Notes: generated by a model from the letters alone, not told the origin. A stretch of 64,000 bases of DNA from Corynebacterium pseudotuberculosis (GCF_002155265.1 NZ_CP021251.1:806001-870000); one strand, 5' to 3'; positions 32,774 to 42,963 are shown, counted from the stretch's first letter. Program-made: numbers and translations.

Positions 32774-33838
32774 ATGTTTATCCCCGAGTACATTGTTTCA
32801 CCTGACCCAACCCGAGTTCTGGTTCTTGGCGACACCGACCTGGGGAAGAGGCTCGCCTTGGCTTTTGCAGATCTTGGTGTGGAAGTCACTGTGCTGGCAG
32901 ATGCAACACTCGAGGATATTGAACAGCTCCAACCGCACTATGTGGTTCCTGTGACCAAAAACATTCCTGCTGGCATCGGCGATGCTCTGGTGCCCTCGCC
33001 ACGTGCTTATGACCGGGAAGAGATTCGCCGGATTGCCACCGAGGAACTTGGTCTGCCCATGAGTAAATTCCAGTTTGCTTCCTCTGCGCAGGAGCTTCTC
33101 GACGCCGCCAATGATCTCGGATACCCCTGCGTGGCTAAATCCTCCAATTCGATCCACCTCCTGGTCTCTGCCGATGATTGCGAGAGGGCATGGGAAGGCG
33201 AGCGCATGGTGGTCGAGCGATACGTCGAGTTTGATTATGAAATCACTTTATTGGCTGTGCGCTCGGTAGATCCAGAGACGGAGAAGCTTGCCACCTGGTT
33301 CTGTGAGCCGATCGTCCACATACGCCAAGACGGAATTCTTATCGGGGCAGCGCAGCCAGTCGCGTTGAACTCAATCGCCTTGGATAATGCCCGCAGCGTG
33401 GCTGCTCGTATTACTAACGCTGTAGGCGGCCGCGGGGTCTTTGGCGTGAAGCTTTTTGTGATCGGCGAGGATATCTATTTCTCTGAGCTCTCACCTTATC
33501 CATTCCGCAGTGGCGCAGTCACCTGTGCTACGCAGCGCTTTGATCAATTTACTCTCCATGCCCGCGCTGTGCTTGGCCTCCCCGTCGACGTCACACTGGT
33601 CACCCCAGGCGCGATTGCCTTCTCCAATGACGTCCGCCCGATTACGCGGGAGTCTGTAATCCAGGCGCTGAACATGCCGGAGATCCATGTGGCCATCACC
33701 CAGCGTGGGGCTGTGGCGTTATCCACAGCGGATACCGCGGTGGAAGCTGTCGATCGAGCGATGCTGGCTATTTCTAGAATGGCGGGGCATCAGCCGCATA
33801 ATCACGATCAGCCTTTCTCATTTGACGGCGCTTCTTAA
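32774..33838 (+). CDS. purT: PurT-like ATP-grasp protein (formate-dependent GAR transformylase), degenerate
   Basis: 354 residues, about 40 shorter than E. coli PurT. The N-terminal domain ('VLVLGDTDLGKRLALAF') and parts of the ATP-grasp domain ('VVERYVEFDYEITLLAV', 'GRGVFGVKLFVIGEDIYFSELSPYPF', 'HARAVLGLPVD') align well. The glycine-rich phosphate-covering loop (SSGKGQ in E. coli) is replaced by 'SSNSIHLLVSAD', and 'RPHDTG' became 'YPFRSG'. The segment linking the N-terminal domain to the ATP-grasp domain is also shortened. PurT activity is therefore uncertain; it may have a new substrate or be decaying. Its 3' end overlaps the HNH gene by 65 bp. Confidence 0.78.
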   Translation: MFIPEYIVSPDPTRVLVLGDTDLGKRLALAFADLGVEVTVLADATLEDIEQLQPHYVVPVTKNIPAGIGDALVPSPRAYDREEIRRIATEELGLPMSKFQFASSAQELLDAANDLGYPCVAKSSNSIHLLVSADDCERAWEGERMVVERYVEFDYEITLLAVRSVDPETEKLATWFCEPIVHIRQDGILIGAAQPVALNSIALDNARSVAARITNAVGGRGVFGVKLFVIGEDIYFSELSPYPFRSGAVTCATQRFDQFTLHARAVLGLPVDVTLVTPGAIAFSNDVRPITRESVIQALNMPEIHVAITQRGAVALSTADTAVEAVDRAMLAISRMAGHQPHNHDQPFSFDGAS

Positions 33839-34943
33839 TTCGCTTGGCTGCTCGCTGGATAAATGATTGACCAAACATGCGTTGCTCACTCATGATCCCC
33901 GCGGGCTCTGTGGTGATGCGCAGATCCCTATCAAGCAGCCACGTCACCTCCCCGTCTTCCCCGGCAATGCAATCTACTGCTTTAGATGTTTTGAGGTTGT
34001 GATGCTTGCGGCATAGGCATTGGGCATTGTCGGCTTTGGTCAGGCCATTGGGGCCATATTCTTCTATATGGTCAATATCGCAATGCCAGGAAGCCACACT
34101 GCAACCGGGGAATCGACATGTGCCGTCGCGGGCTTGAATCCAGCGGCGCAGGTCGCCGGTAAATGCGTAGTGGGCGAGCGTGGTGTCTTTATATGGATCA
34201 AGGTCTCGCCATATCGCGGACTCTGTGATTGCCTTATTCACCGCCGGGCTAAAGGATGAGCCGTCGATGGTCTCAATCGTGTCGCTTCCTTTTACCGAGT
34301 AAAGATGCACTACCGGGGCTTGCTCTGAGGCGAGAAAGAAAAATGCCTCTGCGTCAGTGCATGCATGTTCCCGGGCAAGCTGTGCTAGCCGTTGCTTGAT
34401 CAGATGTGCTGTTCCGTTGTCTACAACAGCGTGAACCACCGTTTTCCCCTGACGAGTTTCAAAGAAGCTAACGCGGGGTTCGGGTTTTTGTTCGGGCTCT
34501 TCGATAGCCTCATTGAGGGATTCAAGAAGTTTATGTAGAAACCTCCGAATGGCTTGGGCTGTTGGCACCTTCTGATTGGCTCGTTTGGGATGTAGATAGT
34601 GGGCTAGGGCCTCATCGATGACCTCAAAAAGATCGGGTTCCACCCCGTATAAAGATTGTGCGATGGCTATAAGCCGGGAGAAGTCTAGATGCCATAGGCT
34701 CATCTCTAATTGATGCAGTAATGGCAAAGCCCTGAGCGTCTGTAGGGCATCGATGCGAAGTTCCACGTAGCGCGGCCCTTTGTTGATTCTTTCCCCGATG
34801 GAGATGCAGTATTCCGCTATATCAGTGTTTTTGTCAGGGATGAGCTTTGCCCACCTGTGGTATTCGCATTGAAGAGCCCGTCTCTCGCTTACGCAAAGAG
34901 GATCTTCCATGTTGCATCCGCGATACGTCCCCCAAGTTTTCAT
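33774..34943 (-). CDS. DUF222 / HNH endonuclease-domain protein
   Basis: 389 residues. An N-terminal DUF222 helical region, common in actinobacterial multi-copy HNH proteins (13E12-like), is followed by an HNH domain (about 270-330) with 'GTCRFPGCSVASWHCDIDHIEEYGPNGLTKADNAQCLCRKHH' split elements: two CxxC zinc pairs, the catalytic DIDH, and the final HH. The C-terminus is strongly basic. The ATG at 34943 has GGGGGA upstream and an upstream promoter at 34993-35020. Its 3' end lies inside the purT end on the other strand. Family members are often mobile or multicopy; no attachment sites were seen. Confidence 0.85.
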   Translation of the reverse strand: MKTWGTYRGCNMEDPLCVSERRALQCEYHRWAKLIPDKNTDIAEYCISIGERINKGPRYVELRIDALQTLRALPLLHQLEMSLWHLDFSRLIAIAQSLYGVEPDLFEVIDEALAHYLHPKRANQKVPTAQAIRRFLHKLLESLNEAIEEPEQKPEPRVSFFETRQGKTVVHAVVDNGTAHLIKQRLAQLAREHACTDAEAFFFLASEQAPVVHLYSVKGSDTIETIDGSSFSPAVNKAITESAIWRDLDPYKDTTLAHYAFTGDLRRWIQARDGTCRFPGCSVASWHCDIDHIEEYGPNGLTKADNAQCLCRKHHNLKTSKAVDCIAGEDGEVTWLLDRDLRITTEPAGIMSEQRMFGQSFIQRAAKRIKKRRQMRKADRDYAADAPPF

Positions 34944-34992
34944 GATTCCCCCATGAAGTCCCCACAGTCCTAATGTAAACCCCAATAAGCCA

Positions 34993-35020
34993 ATATTAGC
35001 ACACACATTCCATATAGCAA
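34993..35020 (-). promoter_or_regulatory. Promoter of the HNH gene
   Basis: On the minus strand, TTGCTA (35020-35015) and TAATAT (34998-34993) are separated by 16 bp, a good match to a housekeeping sigma-factor promoter, 50 bp before the ATG. Confidence 0.6.
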
Positions 35021-35025
35021 GGGGT

Positions 35026-35063
35026 ATAAAAATAGAACCTACAGCTTATCTGCCGTAGGTTCT
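35026..35063 (-). terminator. Terminator of the fprA-GNAT operon
   Basis: On the minus strand AGAACCTAC pairs with GTAGGTTCT (35063-35055 with 35042-35034), followed by ATTTTTATA. It begins right after the stop of the GNAT gene. Confidence 0.85.
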
Positions 35064-35065
35064 GG

Positions 35066-35551
35066 CTAAATTTTATGGGTATAGAACATGTTAGCGAGCT
35101 TTTCTGAACTTAAAGCCATGGGAAGATGCGGTATTCCATCTTCCTCAAATGGTGCTCCTGACCGCACAAACCCATAGGTCGCGTAGTAATCTTCCAGGGC
35201 TGATTGTGCATGTATAAAGGTGTCTCGCCCGGGGTATTGCTCATAAATAAGGCGAAGCGCCTGGAACATCAGTTCGCGCGCCAATCCGGTTCCGCGCTGC
35301 TCCTTGTCCACAACAAACCTTCCCAATCGGACCACTGGCCCCTCGGGGAAGATGCGTGCCACGCCCAGAAGCTCTTTATGCGGTGACCAAGCCTGGATGT
35401 GCAGCGTGGTGTCTTGGGCGTCGACCTCATCAATCTCTTTGTAGGCTGCCTGTTGCTCATGAACAAAGACATCTACCCGGAGCTTATAGATCTTGTGAAC
35501 CTCAAGGGGTGAAAGATCCTGAAGGGGCGACACCGCAAAGATTGTGTTCAT
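35066..35551 (-). CDS. ElaA-type GNAT acetyltransferase
   Basis: 161 residues. The ElaA pattern is clear: 'YKLRVDVFVHEQQAAYKEIDEVD', the acetyl-CoA loop 'VVDKEQRGTGLARELM', 'FIHAQSALEDYYATYGF' and the closing 'EEDGIPHLPMAL'. Substrate unknown. The ATG at 35551 follows the fprA stop by one base (TGAGATG); a start at 35569 would overlap fprA by 17 bp. Confidence 0.85.
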   Translation of the reverse strand: MNTIFAVSPLQDLSPLEVHKIYKLRVDVFVHEQQAAYKEIDEVDAQDTTLHIQAWSPHKELLGVARIFPEGPVVRLGRFVVDKEQRGTGLARELMFQALRLIYEQYPGRDTFIHAQSALEDYYATYGFVRSGAPFEEDGIPHLPMALSSEKLANMFYTHKI

Positions 35552-35552
35552 C

Positions 35553-36905
35553 TCATTCTGGTGCTGCATGAGAGACCATCTCATCCCATTCCACGATCTT
35601 CTTACGCTCGCGGCCTTCGGCCTCTCCGAGTGCGCGCTCTGCGGCGTCGAGAATGTGCCAGCCGTCCCAGGTGGTGACGGCGATGCCGCGGTCTTTGAGG
35701 AATGCGATGATGGCGGCGTCGTCACGCTCTGTGGCTGCGGTGAGTTTGCCGTCCGTCCAGTCTGCTACCAACATCTCCGTGGTTTCTTTGGCGTCGGACT
35801 TGGTGTTGCCAATGAGCCCCACGGGACCGCGTTTGATCCAGCCGGTGGTGTAAAGGCCGGGAACGATGGCGCCCTCGTGGAGGACGTGTCCGCCGTCGTT
35901 GGGGATAACGTGATTGGTGGGGTCAAAAGGAACGTCGTTGATGGCCTCTGATCGGTAGCCCACGGCGCGGTAGACGGCTTGAACTGGCCAATCGGTGAAT
36001 TTACCAGTGTTGCGCACTCCGCCTTGGCCGTCGTATTCGGTGCGCTCGGTGCGCAGGCCTACAACCTGGCCGTCCTCGCCGAGAATCTCTACGGGGGATT
36101 CAAAGAGGTGGATGAAGAGCTTGTGGGGGGCGCCCTTGAGATCGCGCATTGCATAGTTTTCCAGGGTCTGGCAGACCAGGTCCTGGGACTTGGAAGCGTG
36201 GCGGGCCTCGATGGAGGCCTCATCATAATCGATGTCCTCGGGGCTGACTACGACCTCGATGGTCGGGGAGTGGTCGAGCTCTTTGAGCTCCATGGGGGAG
36301 AACTTGACTTGAGCTGGTCCTCGGCGTCCAAAAACATGGACTTCCTCAGCTTGGTTGTTTTTGAGAGCTGCGTAGACATTGTCGGGGATTTCGGTGACTA
36401 GGAGCTCGTCGCCGGTTTTGGCTAGGATGCGCGATACGTCGAGGCCCACGTTGCCTACGCCGATAACTGCGACCTGTTTAGCGGAAAGATCCCAGTTGCG
36501 TTCAAAGTCCGGGTTGCCGTCATAGAATCCCACAAACTCTCCCGCGCCATAAGAGCCCTTGAGGTCTGATCCGGGGATTTCAAGGTAACGGTCGGCCACG
36601 GCACCTGTGGAGAAGATGATGGCGTCATAATACTGACGCAGCTCATCTATGGTAATGTCCTTGCCCACGTCGATATTTCCTAGAAGGCGGATCTCAGGTT
36701 TATCTAGGACATTGTGAAGGGATTTGATGATGCCCTTGATGCGCGGATGGTCAGGTGCCACACCATAACGGATTAATCCGAAGGGGGCGGGCATGCGCTC
36801 AAAGAGATCGATCTTTACGTCTACCTCTGATTTTACTAGCAGGTCAGAAGCGTAAATCCCGGCTGGGCCCGCACCTATTATGGCTACACGCATTGGTTCA
36901 GTCAT
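35553..36905 (-). CDS. fprA: Ferredoxin/adrenodoxin-type NADP+ reductase FprA
   Basis: 450 residues. The FAD-binding motif 'VAIIGAGPAGIYASDLL' is at the N-terminus; the NADP-binding motif 'VAVIGVGNVGLDVSRIL' lies near 155-170; 'GYRSEAINDVPFD' and 'YTTGWIKRGPVGLIGNTK' are typical of the mitochondrial adrenodoxin reductase group. It moves electrons between NADPH and ferredoxins. The ATG at 36905 fits AGGAA 11 bp upstream better than the GTG at 36914. It forms a two-gene operon with the GNAT gene and is divergent from pta. Confidence 0.93.
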   Translation of the reverse strand: MTEPMRVAIIGAGPAGIYASDLLVKSEVDVKIDLFERMPAPFGLIRYGVAPDHPRIKGIIKSLHNVLDKPEIRLLGNIDVGKDITIDELRQYYDAIIFSTGAVADRYLEIPGSDLKGSYGAGEFVGFYDGNPDFERNWDLSAKQVAVIGVGNVGLDVSRILAKTGDELLVTEIPDNVYAALKNNQAEEVHVFGRRGPAQVKFSPMELKELDHSPTIEVVVSPEDIDYDEASIEARHASKSQDLVCQTLENYAMRDLKGAPHKLFIHLFESPVEILGEDGQVVGLRTERTEYDGQGGVRNTGKFTDWPVQAVYRAVGYRSEAINDVPFDPTNHVIPNDGGHVLHEGAIVPGLYTTGWIKRGPVGLIGNTKSDAKETTEMLVADWTDGKLTAATERDDAAIIAFLKDRGIAVTTWDGWHILDAAERALGEAEGRERKKIVEWDEMVSHAAPE

Positions 36906-37091
36906 TAATGTCACAATTCCTATACTGAGCGAGAGTTTTGAATGTTAAAAATTTTAAAACAAGCCGCTTACGGGGCCTATTTAAGGGTGATTGTTCTAGT
37001 TTACGCCGCGGGCTGGCGGTGTAAGCAAGCCTTGGGTTTGTATAAAACGAGAGCAGTTTCACGGTAAACTCGCTTGCGAATCATACCGAGT

Positions 37092-37126
37092 ATGCGTTGA
37101 GCCCTTCAATCATGGTGTCAACGCAT
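37092..37126. promoter_or_regulatory. 9-bp perfect inverted repeat in the pta leader
   Basis: ATGCGTTGA (37092-37100) and TCAACGCAT (37118-37126) surround a 17-bp centre, 29 bp before the pta start. It could be an operator or a leader hairpin near the ribosome binding site. It does not match the GlxR consensus. Confidence 0.45.
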
Positions 37127-37154
37127 TACTTTTGGCCATGAAAGGATCGCGTAA

Positions 37155-38543
37155 GTGACTGAAATTCAGCACGCATCAGTCCTGCTCACCCGGGCAGGAC
37201 GCAACTTTGACGGGTTTGCCGTCGACGCTTTTGCGGATCGTCTTGGACTTCCGGTGCAGCAGCTCGTTGAAAAGCATGCTGACCTCGCAGAGATTCTGGC
37301 GTCTAAGCCGCTAGAAAACCGCCCCGGATTGTTCATGGGCACCGGAAACGTCAACTTCGATGCTCGGGCAGCTTCTGCTTTGGGTGTCCCACTCCTGTTG
37401 CTTATCGACGCCCCCGGTATGCACGTGGATCTCGCCGCAGAGGAATGCGCCGAACTGGGCGTTGTTCTAGCTGCTGCTTTTACTGCTGAAGAAGCGGAGA
37501 CGGAAGCCGGCATGGAGAAGATTCGTGCAGGTTTGAACGTTGAGACTCCCGTTGTTATGAGCGCTCCTGTTTTTGAATCATGGCTGCTCGACCAAGCTAA
37601 GGCACAGCACTCTCACATCGTCCTGCCTGAGGGTGATGATGATCGTATTCTTGAGGCTGCGCATCAACTGCTCGCTCAAGACATTTGTGAGCTGACCATT
37701 CTGGGCAACCCAGAGGCCATCACTGCTCGGGCAGCGGAGCTCGGTTTTGACCTTTCCAAGGCTCATCTCCAGGATCCAGCTACTGACCCGAACGCGGAAA
37801 AGTTTGCCGTTGACTTCGCTGAGCTGCGTAAAAAGAAGGGCGTGACCCTTGAAGAGGCTCGGGAGACAATGAAGGACATCTCCTACTACGCCACCATGAT
37901 GATTCATGAGGGACTGGCAGACGGCATGGTGTCCGGAGCAGCACACACAACTGCTCATACCATCAAGCCAAGCTTCCAGATTATCAAGACTGCGCCGGGC
38001 ACCTCTGTTGTCTCGTCGATCTTCCTGATGGTCATGCGAGGCCGTCTCTGGGCATTTGGCGACTGCGCCGTGAACCCCAACCCCACCGCTGAGCAGCTGG
38101 CGGAAATCGCAGTGGTTTCTGCCCGTACTGCAGCGCAGTTTGGTATCGATCCCCGCGTTGCTCTGCTGTCTTACTCCACCGGCAGCTCCGGAGCCGGCCC
38201 CGACGTGGACCGTTCCGTAGCGGCAGTGGCCAAGGCTCATGAGCTAGACCCCGAGCTCAAGCTCGATGGTCCTCTGCAGTTCGACGCTGCTTGTGATCCA
38301 GGTGTTGCGGCTAAGAAGATGCCTAACTCTGAGGTTGCGGGGCACGCAAACGTCTTTATCTTCCCGGACCTTGAGGCCGGAAACATCGGATACAAGACAG
38401 CTCAGCGCACCGGCCATGCGCTGGCCGTAGGACCTATCCTACAGGGCCTAAATAAGCCGGTTAATGATTTATCTCGCGGTGCGACGGTTGCAGATATTGT
38501 GAACACCGTTGCTATCACCGCTATTCAAGCAGGAGGAAAATAG
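37155..38543 (+). CDS. pta: Phosphate acetyltransferase
   Basis: Interconverts acetyl-CoA and acetyl phosphate; with AckA it is the acetate activation and overflow pathway. 462 residues: an N-terminal BioD-like/DRTGG-type portion (about 1-140) and a C-terminal PTA catalytic domain with 'HIVLPEGDDDRILEAA', 'MIHEGLADGMVSGAAHTTA' and 'VALLSYSTGSSGAGPDVD'. GTG start with AAAGGA upstream. The ackA start follows 3 bp after the stop. Confidence 0.96.
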   Translation: MTEIQHASVLLTRAGRNFDGFAVDAFADRLGLPVQQLVEKHADLAEILASKPLENRPGLFMGTGNVNFDARAASALGVPLLLLIDAPGMHVDLAAEECAELGVVLAAAFTAEEAETEAGMEKIRAGLNVETPVVMSAPVFESWLLDQAKAQHSHIVLPEGDDDRILEAAHQLLAQDICELTILGNPEAITARAAELGFDLSKAHLQDPATDPNAEKFAVDFAELRKKKGVTLEEARETMKDISYYATMMIHEGLADGMVSGAAHTTAHTIKPSFQIIKTAPGTSVVSSIFLMVMRGRLWAFGDCAVNPNPTAEQLAEIAVVSARTAAQFGIDPRVALLSYSTGSSGAGPDVDRSVAAVAKAHELDPELKLDGPLQFDAACDPGVAAKKMPNSEVAGHANVFIFPDLEAGNIGYKTAQRTGHALAVGPILQGLNKPVNDLSRGATVADIVNTVAITAIQAGGK

Positions 38544-38546
38544 AAC

Positions 38547-39749
38547 ATGGCGTTGGTCCTAGTTCTCAATTCGGGCTCTTCATCGATCAAGTTCCAGCTT
38601 GTCGATCCCACCCAGCACGCAACCGATGCTCCCTTTGCATCCGGTCTTGTCGAGCAGATCGGTGAGCCTAAGGGCAAAATCACGTTGAAGCATGGTGGCG
38701 AGAAGTACGTTGTGGAAGCCCCAATTGCCGACCACACCGCAGGCCTGGATCTGGCATTCAAGCTCATGGGTGAGCACGGCTGTGGCCCCAAAGACGTTGA
38801 GCTTGAAGCCGTTGGACACCGAGTAGTTCACGGCGGCCAGGTTTTCTCCCAGCCTGAACTGATTACTGACGAGGTCGTGGAAGCAATCCGCGGTCTCATC
38901 CCGCTGGCTCCTCTGCACAACCCAGCGAATATCTCTGGTATTGAGGTTGCACGCACACTCTTGCCTGAGCTCCCACACGTTGCCGTGTTTGATACCGGTT
39001 TCTTCTACTCGATGCCTCCAGCCTCGGCGCTGTATGCGATTGAGAGCGAGACCGCCACAAAGAATGGTGTGCGTCGGTACGGCTTCCACGGCACCAGCCA
39101 CGAGTACATCTCGCAGCAGGTTCCTAAGCTCTTGGGTAAGGATCCAGAGGACGTTAACCAGATCACCCTACACTTGGGCAACGGCGCTTCTGCTGCGGCG
39201 ATCCGCCAGGGTAATCCGATTGATACCTCCATGGGTATGACCCCATTGGCTGGTCTGGCAATGGGCACTCGCTCCGGTGACATCGATCCAGGCATCATCT
39301 TCCACCTGTACCGCACGGCAGGCATGAGCATTGATGAGATCGATGATCTGCTTAACAAGCGTTCCGGTGTGAAGGGCATCTCGGGTGTTAATGACTTCCG
39401 CGAGCTGCATCAGCTGATTGCAGAGGGCAACGAGGACGCTCGCCTTGCTTACAAGGTCTACATCCAGCAGCTGCGCCGCTTCATCGGCTCCTACATGATA
39501 TCTCTGGGCCGTATCGACGCCATCACCTTTACCGCAGGCGTAGGCGAAAACGATGATGCGGTGCGTGCAGACGCTCTTGCAGACCTAGAGAACTTTGGTA
39601 TCAAGATTGATTTGGAGGCCAACGCAGTGCGTGCCGACGGCGCCCGCGAAATCTCCACCCCAGATTCCACAATCAAGGTCTTCGTGGTTCCTACAAACGA
39701 GGAACTCGCTATTGCTCGTTACGCAAAGACCATCGCGGAATCTGTCTAA
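38547..39749 (+). CDS. ackA: Acetate kinase
   Basis: Converts acetyl phosphate and ADP to acetate and ATP or the reverse. 400 residues with ASKHA-fold signatures '[13 protein letters not shown]', '[12 protein letters not shown]', '[12 protein letters not shown]' and '[10 protein letters not shown]'. AGGAGG lies just before the ATG. Co-transcribed with pta. The last four bases overlap the end of pknG on the other strand. Confidence 0.97.
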   Translation: MALVLVLNSGSSSIKFQLVDPTQHATDAPFASGLVEQIGEPKGKITLKHGGEKYVVEAPIADHTAGLDLAFKLMGEHGCGPKDVELEAVGHRVVHGGQVFSQPELITDEVVEAIRGLIPLAPLHNPANISGIEVARTLLPELPHVAVFDTGFFYSMPPASALYAIESETATKNGVRRYGFHGTSHEYISQQVPKLLGKDPEDVNQITLHLGNGASAAAIRQGNPIDTSMGMTPLAGLAMGTRSGDIDPGIIFHLYRTAGMSIDEIDDLLNKRSGVKGISGVNDFRELHQLIAEGNEDARLAYKVYIQQLRRFIGSYMISLGRIDAITFTAGVGENDDAVRADALADLENFGIKIDLEANAVRADGAREISTPDSTIKVFVVPTNEELAIARYAKTIAESV

Positions 39750-41995
39750 AACCAGGTCATCGGCCGGACCTGATTGGCCATGTCCACCAACGTATACCGA
39801 TGGTGGACATTGGGGGCACTGCGCGCTAAAAGCCGGAGAGAATCATAAAGCCCGGTGCGCAGGCCCACCTGCGTAAAGCGATAGTCAAAGAGATCATTGT
39901 CCGCTGCTGCAGCCTCTAGGCGAGATTGGCGTAACCACGTCAAAGCGGCGTTCATGATCGCTATCTTGATCTGCAAGAAGCGCGGCTCGTTGGTCGGAAT
40001 GCTTTCAAGCCTACGAGCTGCTCGCCTGATACGTGACTCGCTGAGGTCGCCGCTGATCAGGTGCAAAATGGCAGTGAGCTCGGCCATACGCCTGTGCGTA
40101 GAGTTTTGCGGAACCTGATCTAGCGTAGATACCGCTAGATCGACCTGGTTCTCCGCTACCAACTGCCGAGCCAACCCAAAAGCCGAGGATACTGTGGTGG
40201 GATTTGTCCGCCATACCAACGCATAAAGATAGAGGGCCTTGAAACGCAGAGTTTCAGGGTCCTTAGTCAATTCACTCCACATACCAATGGTGTTGCCCTT
40301 GAGCTCCGCGGCGGAGACCGCGGTATCTGGAGATAACAACGGCGTTGAATCCATGCCCATGCCCTGGAGCAACATCTCGCAGACAGCAGCGCGAGCGAGC
40401 TTTGGGGCGGCCTCGCCAGGAAGAATATTATAGACCTCGTTAAAGTGGCGCTGAGCCATCACGTAATCGTCGAGAAACAGCGATGTTACGCCTGAGTACC
40501 ACTGATGGCGCCAATCATCACTCAACGTGGCGTCTAATGTGTCCAGCCAAGAGCGTGCTTCATCAATAAATCCCAGATCTAACAGCGTGCGCACTACGCC
40601 CAGGGGAATCTCTTTGGAGTTTGCAAATTCTTCCTGAGCCATAGCGTCGCGTAGCGTCTGCAATGTTTGCGAAGGCTCCGCATAAGAGGCACCGGAAATC
40701 AGAATCGCGCCAGGGTCGGTGCGATCTAAGAGGGGGACTGGCAGCGCTGCGTTGACCTCCTCTGAGGTGATGCGAACGTTGCGCTCGATGCCGTCGATAA
40801 GCTGATCTGTGCGAAACACCATGTGCTTGGTACCAAAGGTGGAACGCTGGGGCGAATAAAGCGAGTGCTGGGCGGGGAACTGCCGGTGCTCCGCCAGCGC
40901 GAGATACTCCCGCAAAATCCCAAAAAGCTGAGTCTCCAGCTCACGTATAGAGGCAAAACGCTTAGCCGGATCGCTGCTCATGCAGCGGCGCAGTAGGCGG
41001 TAAAAGGAAAGATTCTGGGCAAAGAGCTTTTCCTCATCAGGGGAGGGGATGCCGGGTAAATAAACTCCATCGGCAGAAGGAAGATCCACCGTCAGGGCGG
41101 CAAGAGTCCGGCCAATCGTATAGATATCACTCGCGATCGAGGGGCCATCGGTGGCTACCTCCGGAGCTTGAAATCCCTTTGTGCTGTAGATATATCCAAA
41201 AGCTCCAATGCCAGAGACCGCGCCTAGGTCAATCAATTTTACCTGGTCCTCGGCAACAATGATGTTATCCGGCTTAAGGTCGTTATAGACCACGCCGCGC
41301 GAGTGTAGGTAGTCGAGAGCAGGAAGAATCTCCAAAATATATGCGATGGCAATATCGATGGAGAAGAACCCTCCCGGCTGCTCTTTGCGCCGATCTGCCA
41401 GCGACGGCCCCGGGACGTACTCCATGACAATAAAGCCGCCTTCAACGCGGTGATCATCAATGAAGTTATAAGATTTTACGATTCCCGGGTGCGTAATATC
41501 CGCTAGAAATTCCCGTTCCGCCACGGCCGCGCCGTAGTCGTGAGGATTGGCATTGGCTTTATCGCGCATGCCTTTGAGCACCACGACGCGCCCAGAAACA
41601 TTACGGTCGCTAGCCACATAGATCCAACCCATACCACCATGAGCGATCACGCCCCGGACCTCATACTGATTGGCCAGGATATCGCCGGGGTGAAGAAGCG
41701 GCTTTTCTAGGCCTTTCTGCTCAATATAGGCATCGTCCTTGAGCATTTCTTCCGCTGTGGAAACTGGGATAAAAGGCAGGGTGACCATGCCGTTAGCCAC
41801 GGTGCGGTCATCGCGGTTAGTGCCGCGCCGGGAGCGAAATGTGGAGATCGACTTTTCCCGTGAACGAGCATCTGTATCCGTGTCTTTTTGGATACTGCTG
41901 AGATCATTAAGAAGCCCCGAGAGGTCATCCTCCTCATCGTCTGCGAAAGGATCAAAGGGGATGGCCTCGGTTCCACGACTTAGAGGGTCATTCAT
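39746..41995 (-). CDS. pknG: Serine/threonine protein kinase G
   Basis: 749 residues, soluble. The kinase domain (about 105-370) has the glycine loop '[10 protein letters not shown]', Lys in 'VVVLKG', the catalytic '[10 protein letters not shown]' (YND instead of HRD, as in mycobacterial PknG) and 'LIDLGAVSG'. A TPR-like C-terminal domain follows. The N-terminal rubredoxin CxxC motifs of mycobacterial PknG are absent, as there are no cysteines in the first 110 residues. In C. glutamicum PknG phosphorylates OdhI and so relieves inhibition of 2-oxoglutarate dehydrogenase; the acidic N-terminus with Thr residues is a likely autophosphorylation site. Overlaps glnH by 4 bp. Confidence 0.96.
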   Translation of the reverse strand: MNDPLSRGTEAIPFDPFADDEEDDLSGLLNDLSSIQKDTDTDARSREKSISTFRSRRGTNRDDRTVANGMVTLPFIPVSTAEEMLKDDAYIEQKGLEKPLLHPGDILANQYEVRGVIAHGGMGWIYVASDRNVSGRVVVLKGMRDKANANPHDYGAAVAEREFLADITHPGIVKSYNFIDDHRVEGGFIVMEYVPGPSLADRRKEQPGGFFSIDIAIAYILEILPALDYLHSRGVVYNDLKPDNIIVAEDQVKLIDLGAVSGIGAFGYIYSTKGFQAPEVATDGPSIASDIYTIGRTLAALTVDLPSADGVYLPGIPSPDEEKLFAQNLSFYRLLRRCMSSDPAKRFASIRELETQLFGILREYLALAEHRQFPAQHSLYSPQRSTFGTKHMVFRTDQLIDGIERNVRITSEEVNAALPVPLLDRTDPGAILISGASYAEPSQTLQTLRDAMAQEEFANSKEIPLGVVRTLLDLGFIDEARSWLDTLDATLSDDWRHQWYSGVTSLFLDDYVMAQRHFNEVYNILPGEAAPKLARAAVCEMLLQGMGMDSTPLLSPDTAVSAAELKGNTIGMWSELTKDPETLRFKALYLYALVWRTNPTTVSSAFGLARQLVAENQVDLAVSTLDQVPQNSTHRRMAELTAILHLISGDLSESRIRRAARRLESIPTNEPRFLQIKIAIMNAALTWLRQSRLEAAAADNDLFDYRFTQVGLRTGLYDSLRLLARSAPNVHHRYTLVDMANQVRPMTWF

Positions 41996-42963
41996 CGTTG
42001 CTCCTCACGATAATTCAACGCAGGGGGATTCTGAGACGGAAGGTAATCGCCGAACCATTTGGCGTAGGACCTTTGCCACGTTCCGCCTCTAAAAATACGC
42101 TCGATAGTAGCGTTCACATGACGGATAATCCCCTCAGAATCATGGCGGGGACCGGGCTTAGCAAAAGCGATACCGTAGTGCTCCTCAGCGAGGGCATTGC
42201 CCACTATTTCTGTGAAAGGATCCTGCGCGAGCATCCCCGAGAGGATCGTATCGTCCGAGATCACAGCATCTGTGTGCCCCTGCTGCAACGCAAGCAAACA
42301 ATCCGCTGAGCTACTCACTATGAGCAGCTTGGCGCGAGGCGCTACATACCTGGTTCTTTGGGCACCGGTGGACTCTGCGGTAGCGCATACAGTTTTTCCG
42401 GGGAGGTCATCCACGGAACTAATACCGGAGTTCTTGTGCACAAGAAGTTTTGTCTTGCCCGAGAAATAGGGGGTGGAAAAGAAGACCTGATCTTGCCGGC
42501 CACGGGTGATGGAGATTGACCGGATAGCTAGGTCAACGTCGTTGTTTTCTAAGGCCTTCACCCATGTGTCTGCGTCGATGTATCGGAAGTCAATTTTTGT
42601 GGGGTCGCCAAAAATATCGCGAGATATTTCCCTAGCCAGGTCAACCTCAAAGCCTTGCAGCTCGCCGGTGGCGGTGTTGCGGAAGCTAAGGAGGTTTTGC
42701 GATTGGTCGATGCCCACCATTAATCGGCCACGCTCGCGGATTTTCCGGATGTTCTCGGGGTCGGCATCAGAACCGGTGTCAGGGCGGAGTGATCCTAATA
42801 AGTTGGTGGTATCTACATCAGGTAACGCGGAGTCTTCCTGAGGCTTTGGGGAGGTGGTTGGAGGCCGGCTGGGGGACACAGTCACCGTAGGCTCAGGTGT
42901 TGCGCAGGCCGTGGTGAGCAACACAGACGTGGTTAGAAGGGCGAGGACAGTGCGGCGCAACAT
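41992..42963 (-). CDS. glnH: Glutamine/glutamate-binding lipoprotein GlnH
   Basis: 323 residues. A lipoprotein signal ends in the lipobox 'LLTTAC' with Cys20. A Pro/Ser-rich linker precedes a type 3 solute-binding domain ('GRLMVGIDQSQNLLSFRN', 'GFEVDLAREISRDIFGDPTKIDFRYI' split pattern, 'DLAIRSISITRGRQDQVFFS'). In related bacteria GlnH senses amino acids outside and signals through GlnX to PknG; no ABC permease lies nearby, which supports a sensory role. Stop and start overlap with pknG (ATGA) and touch glnX. Confidence 0.93.
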   Translation of the reverse strand: MLRRTVLALLTTSVLLTTACATPEPTVTVSPSRPPTTSPKPQEDSALPDVDTTNLLGSLRPDTGSDADPENIRKIRERGRLMVGIDQSQNLLSFRNTATGELQGFEVDLAREISRDIFGDPTKIDFRYIDADTWVKALENNDVDLAIRSISITRGRQDQVFFSTPYFSGKTKLLVHKNSGISSVDDLPGKTVCATAESTGAQRTRYVAPRAKLLIVSSSADCLLALQQGHTDAVISDDTILSGMLAQDPFTEIVGNALAEEHYGIAFAKPGPRHDSEGIIRHVNATIERIFRGGTWQRSYAKWFGDYLPSQNPPALNYREEQR

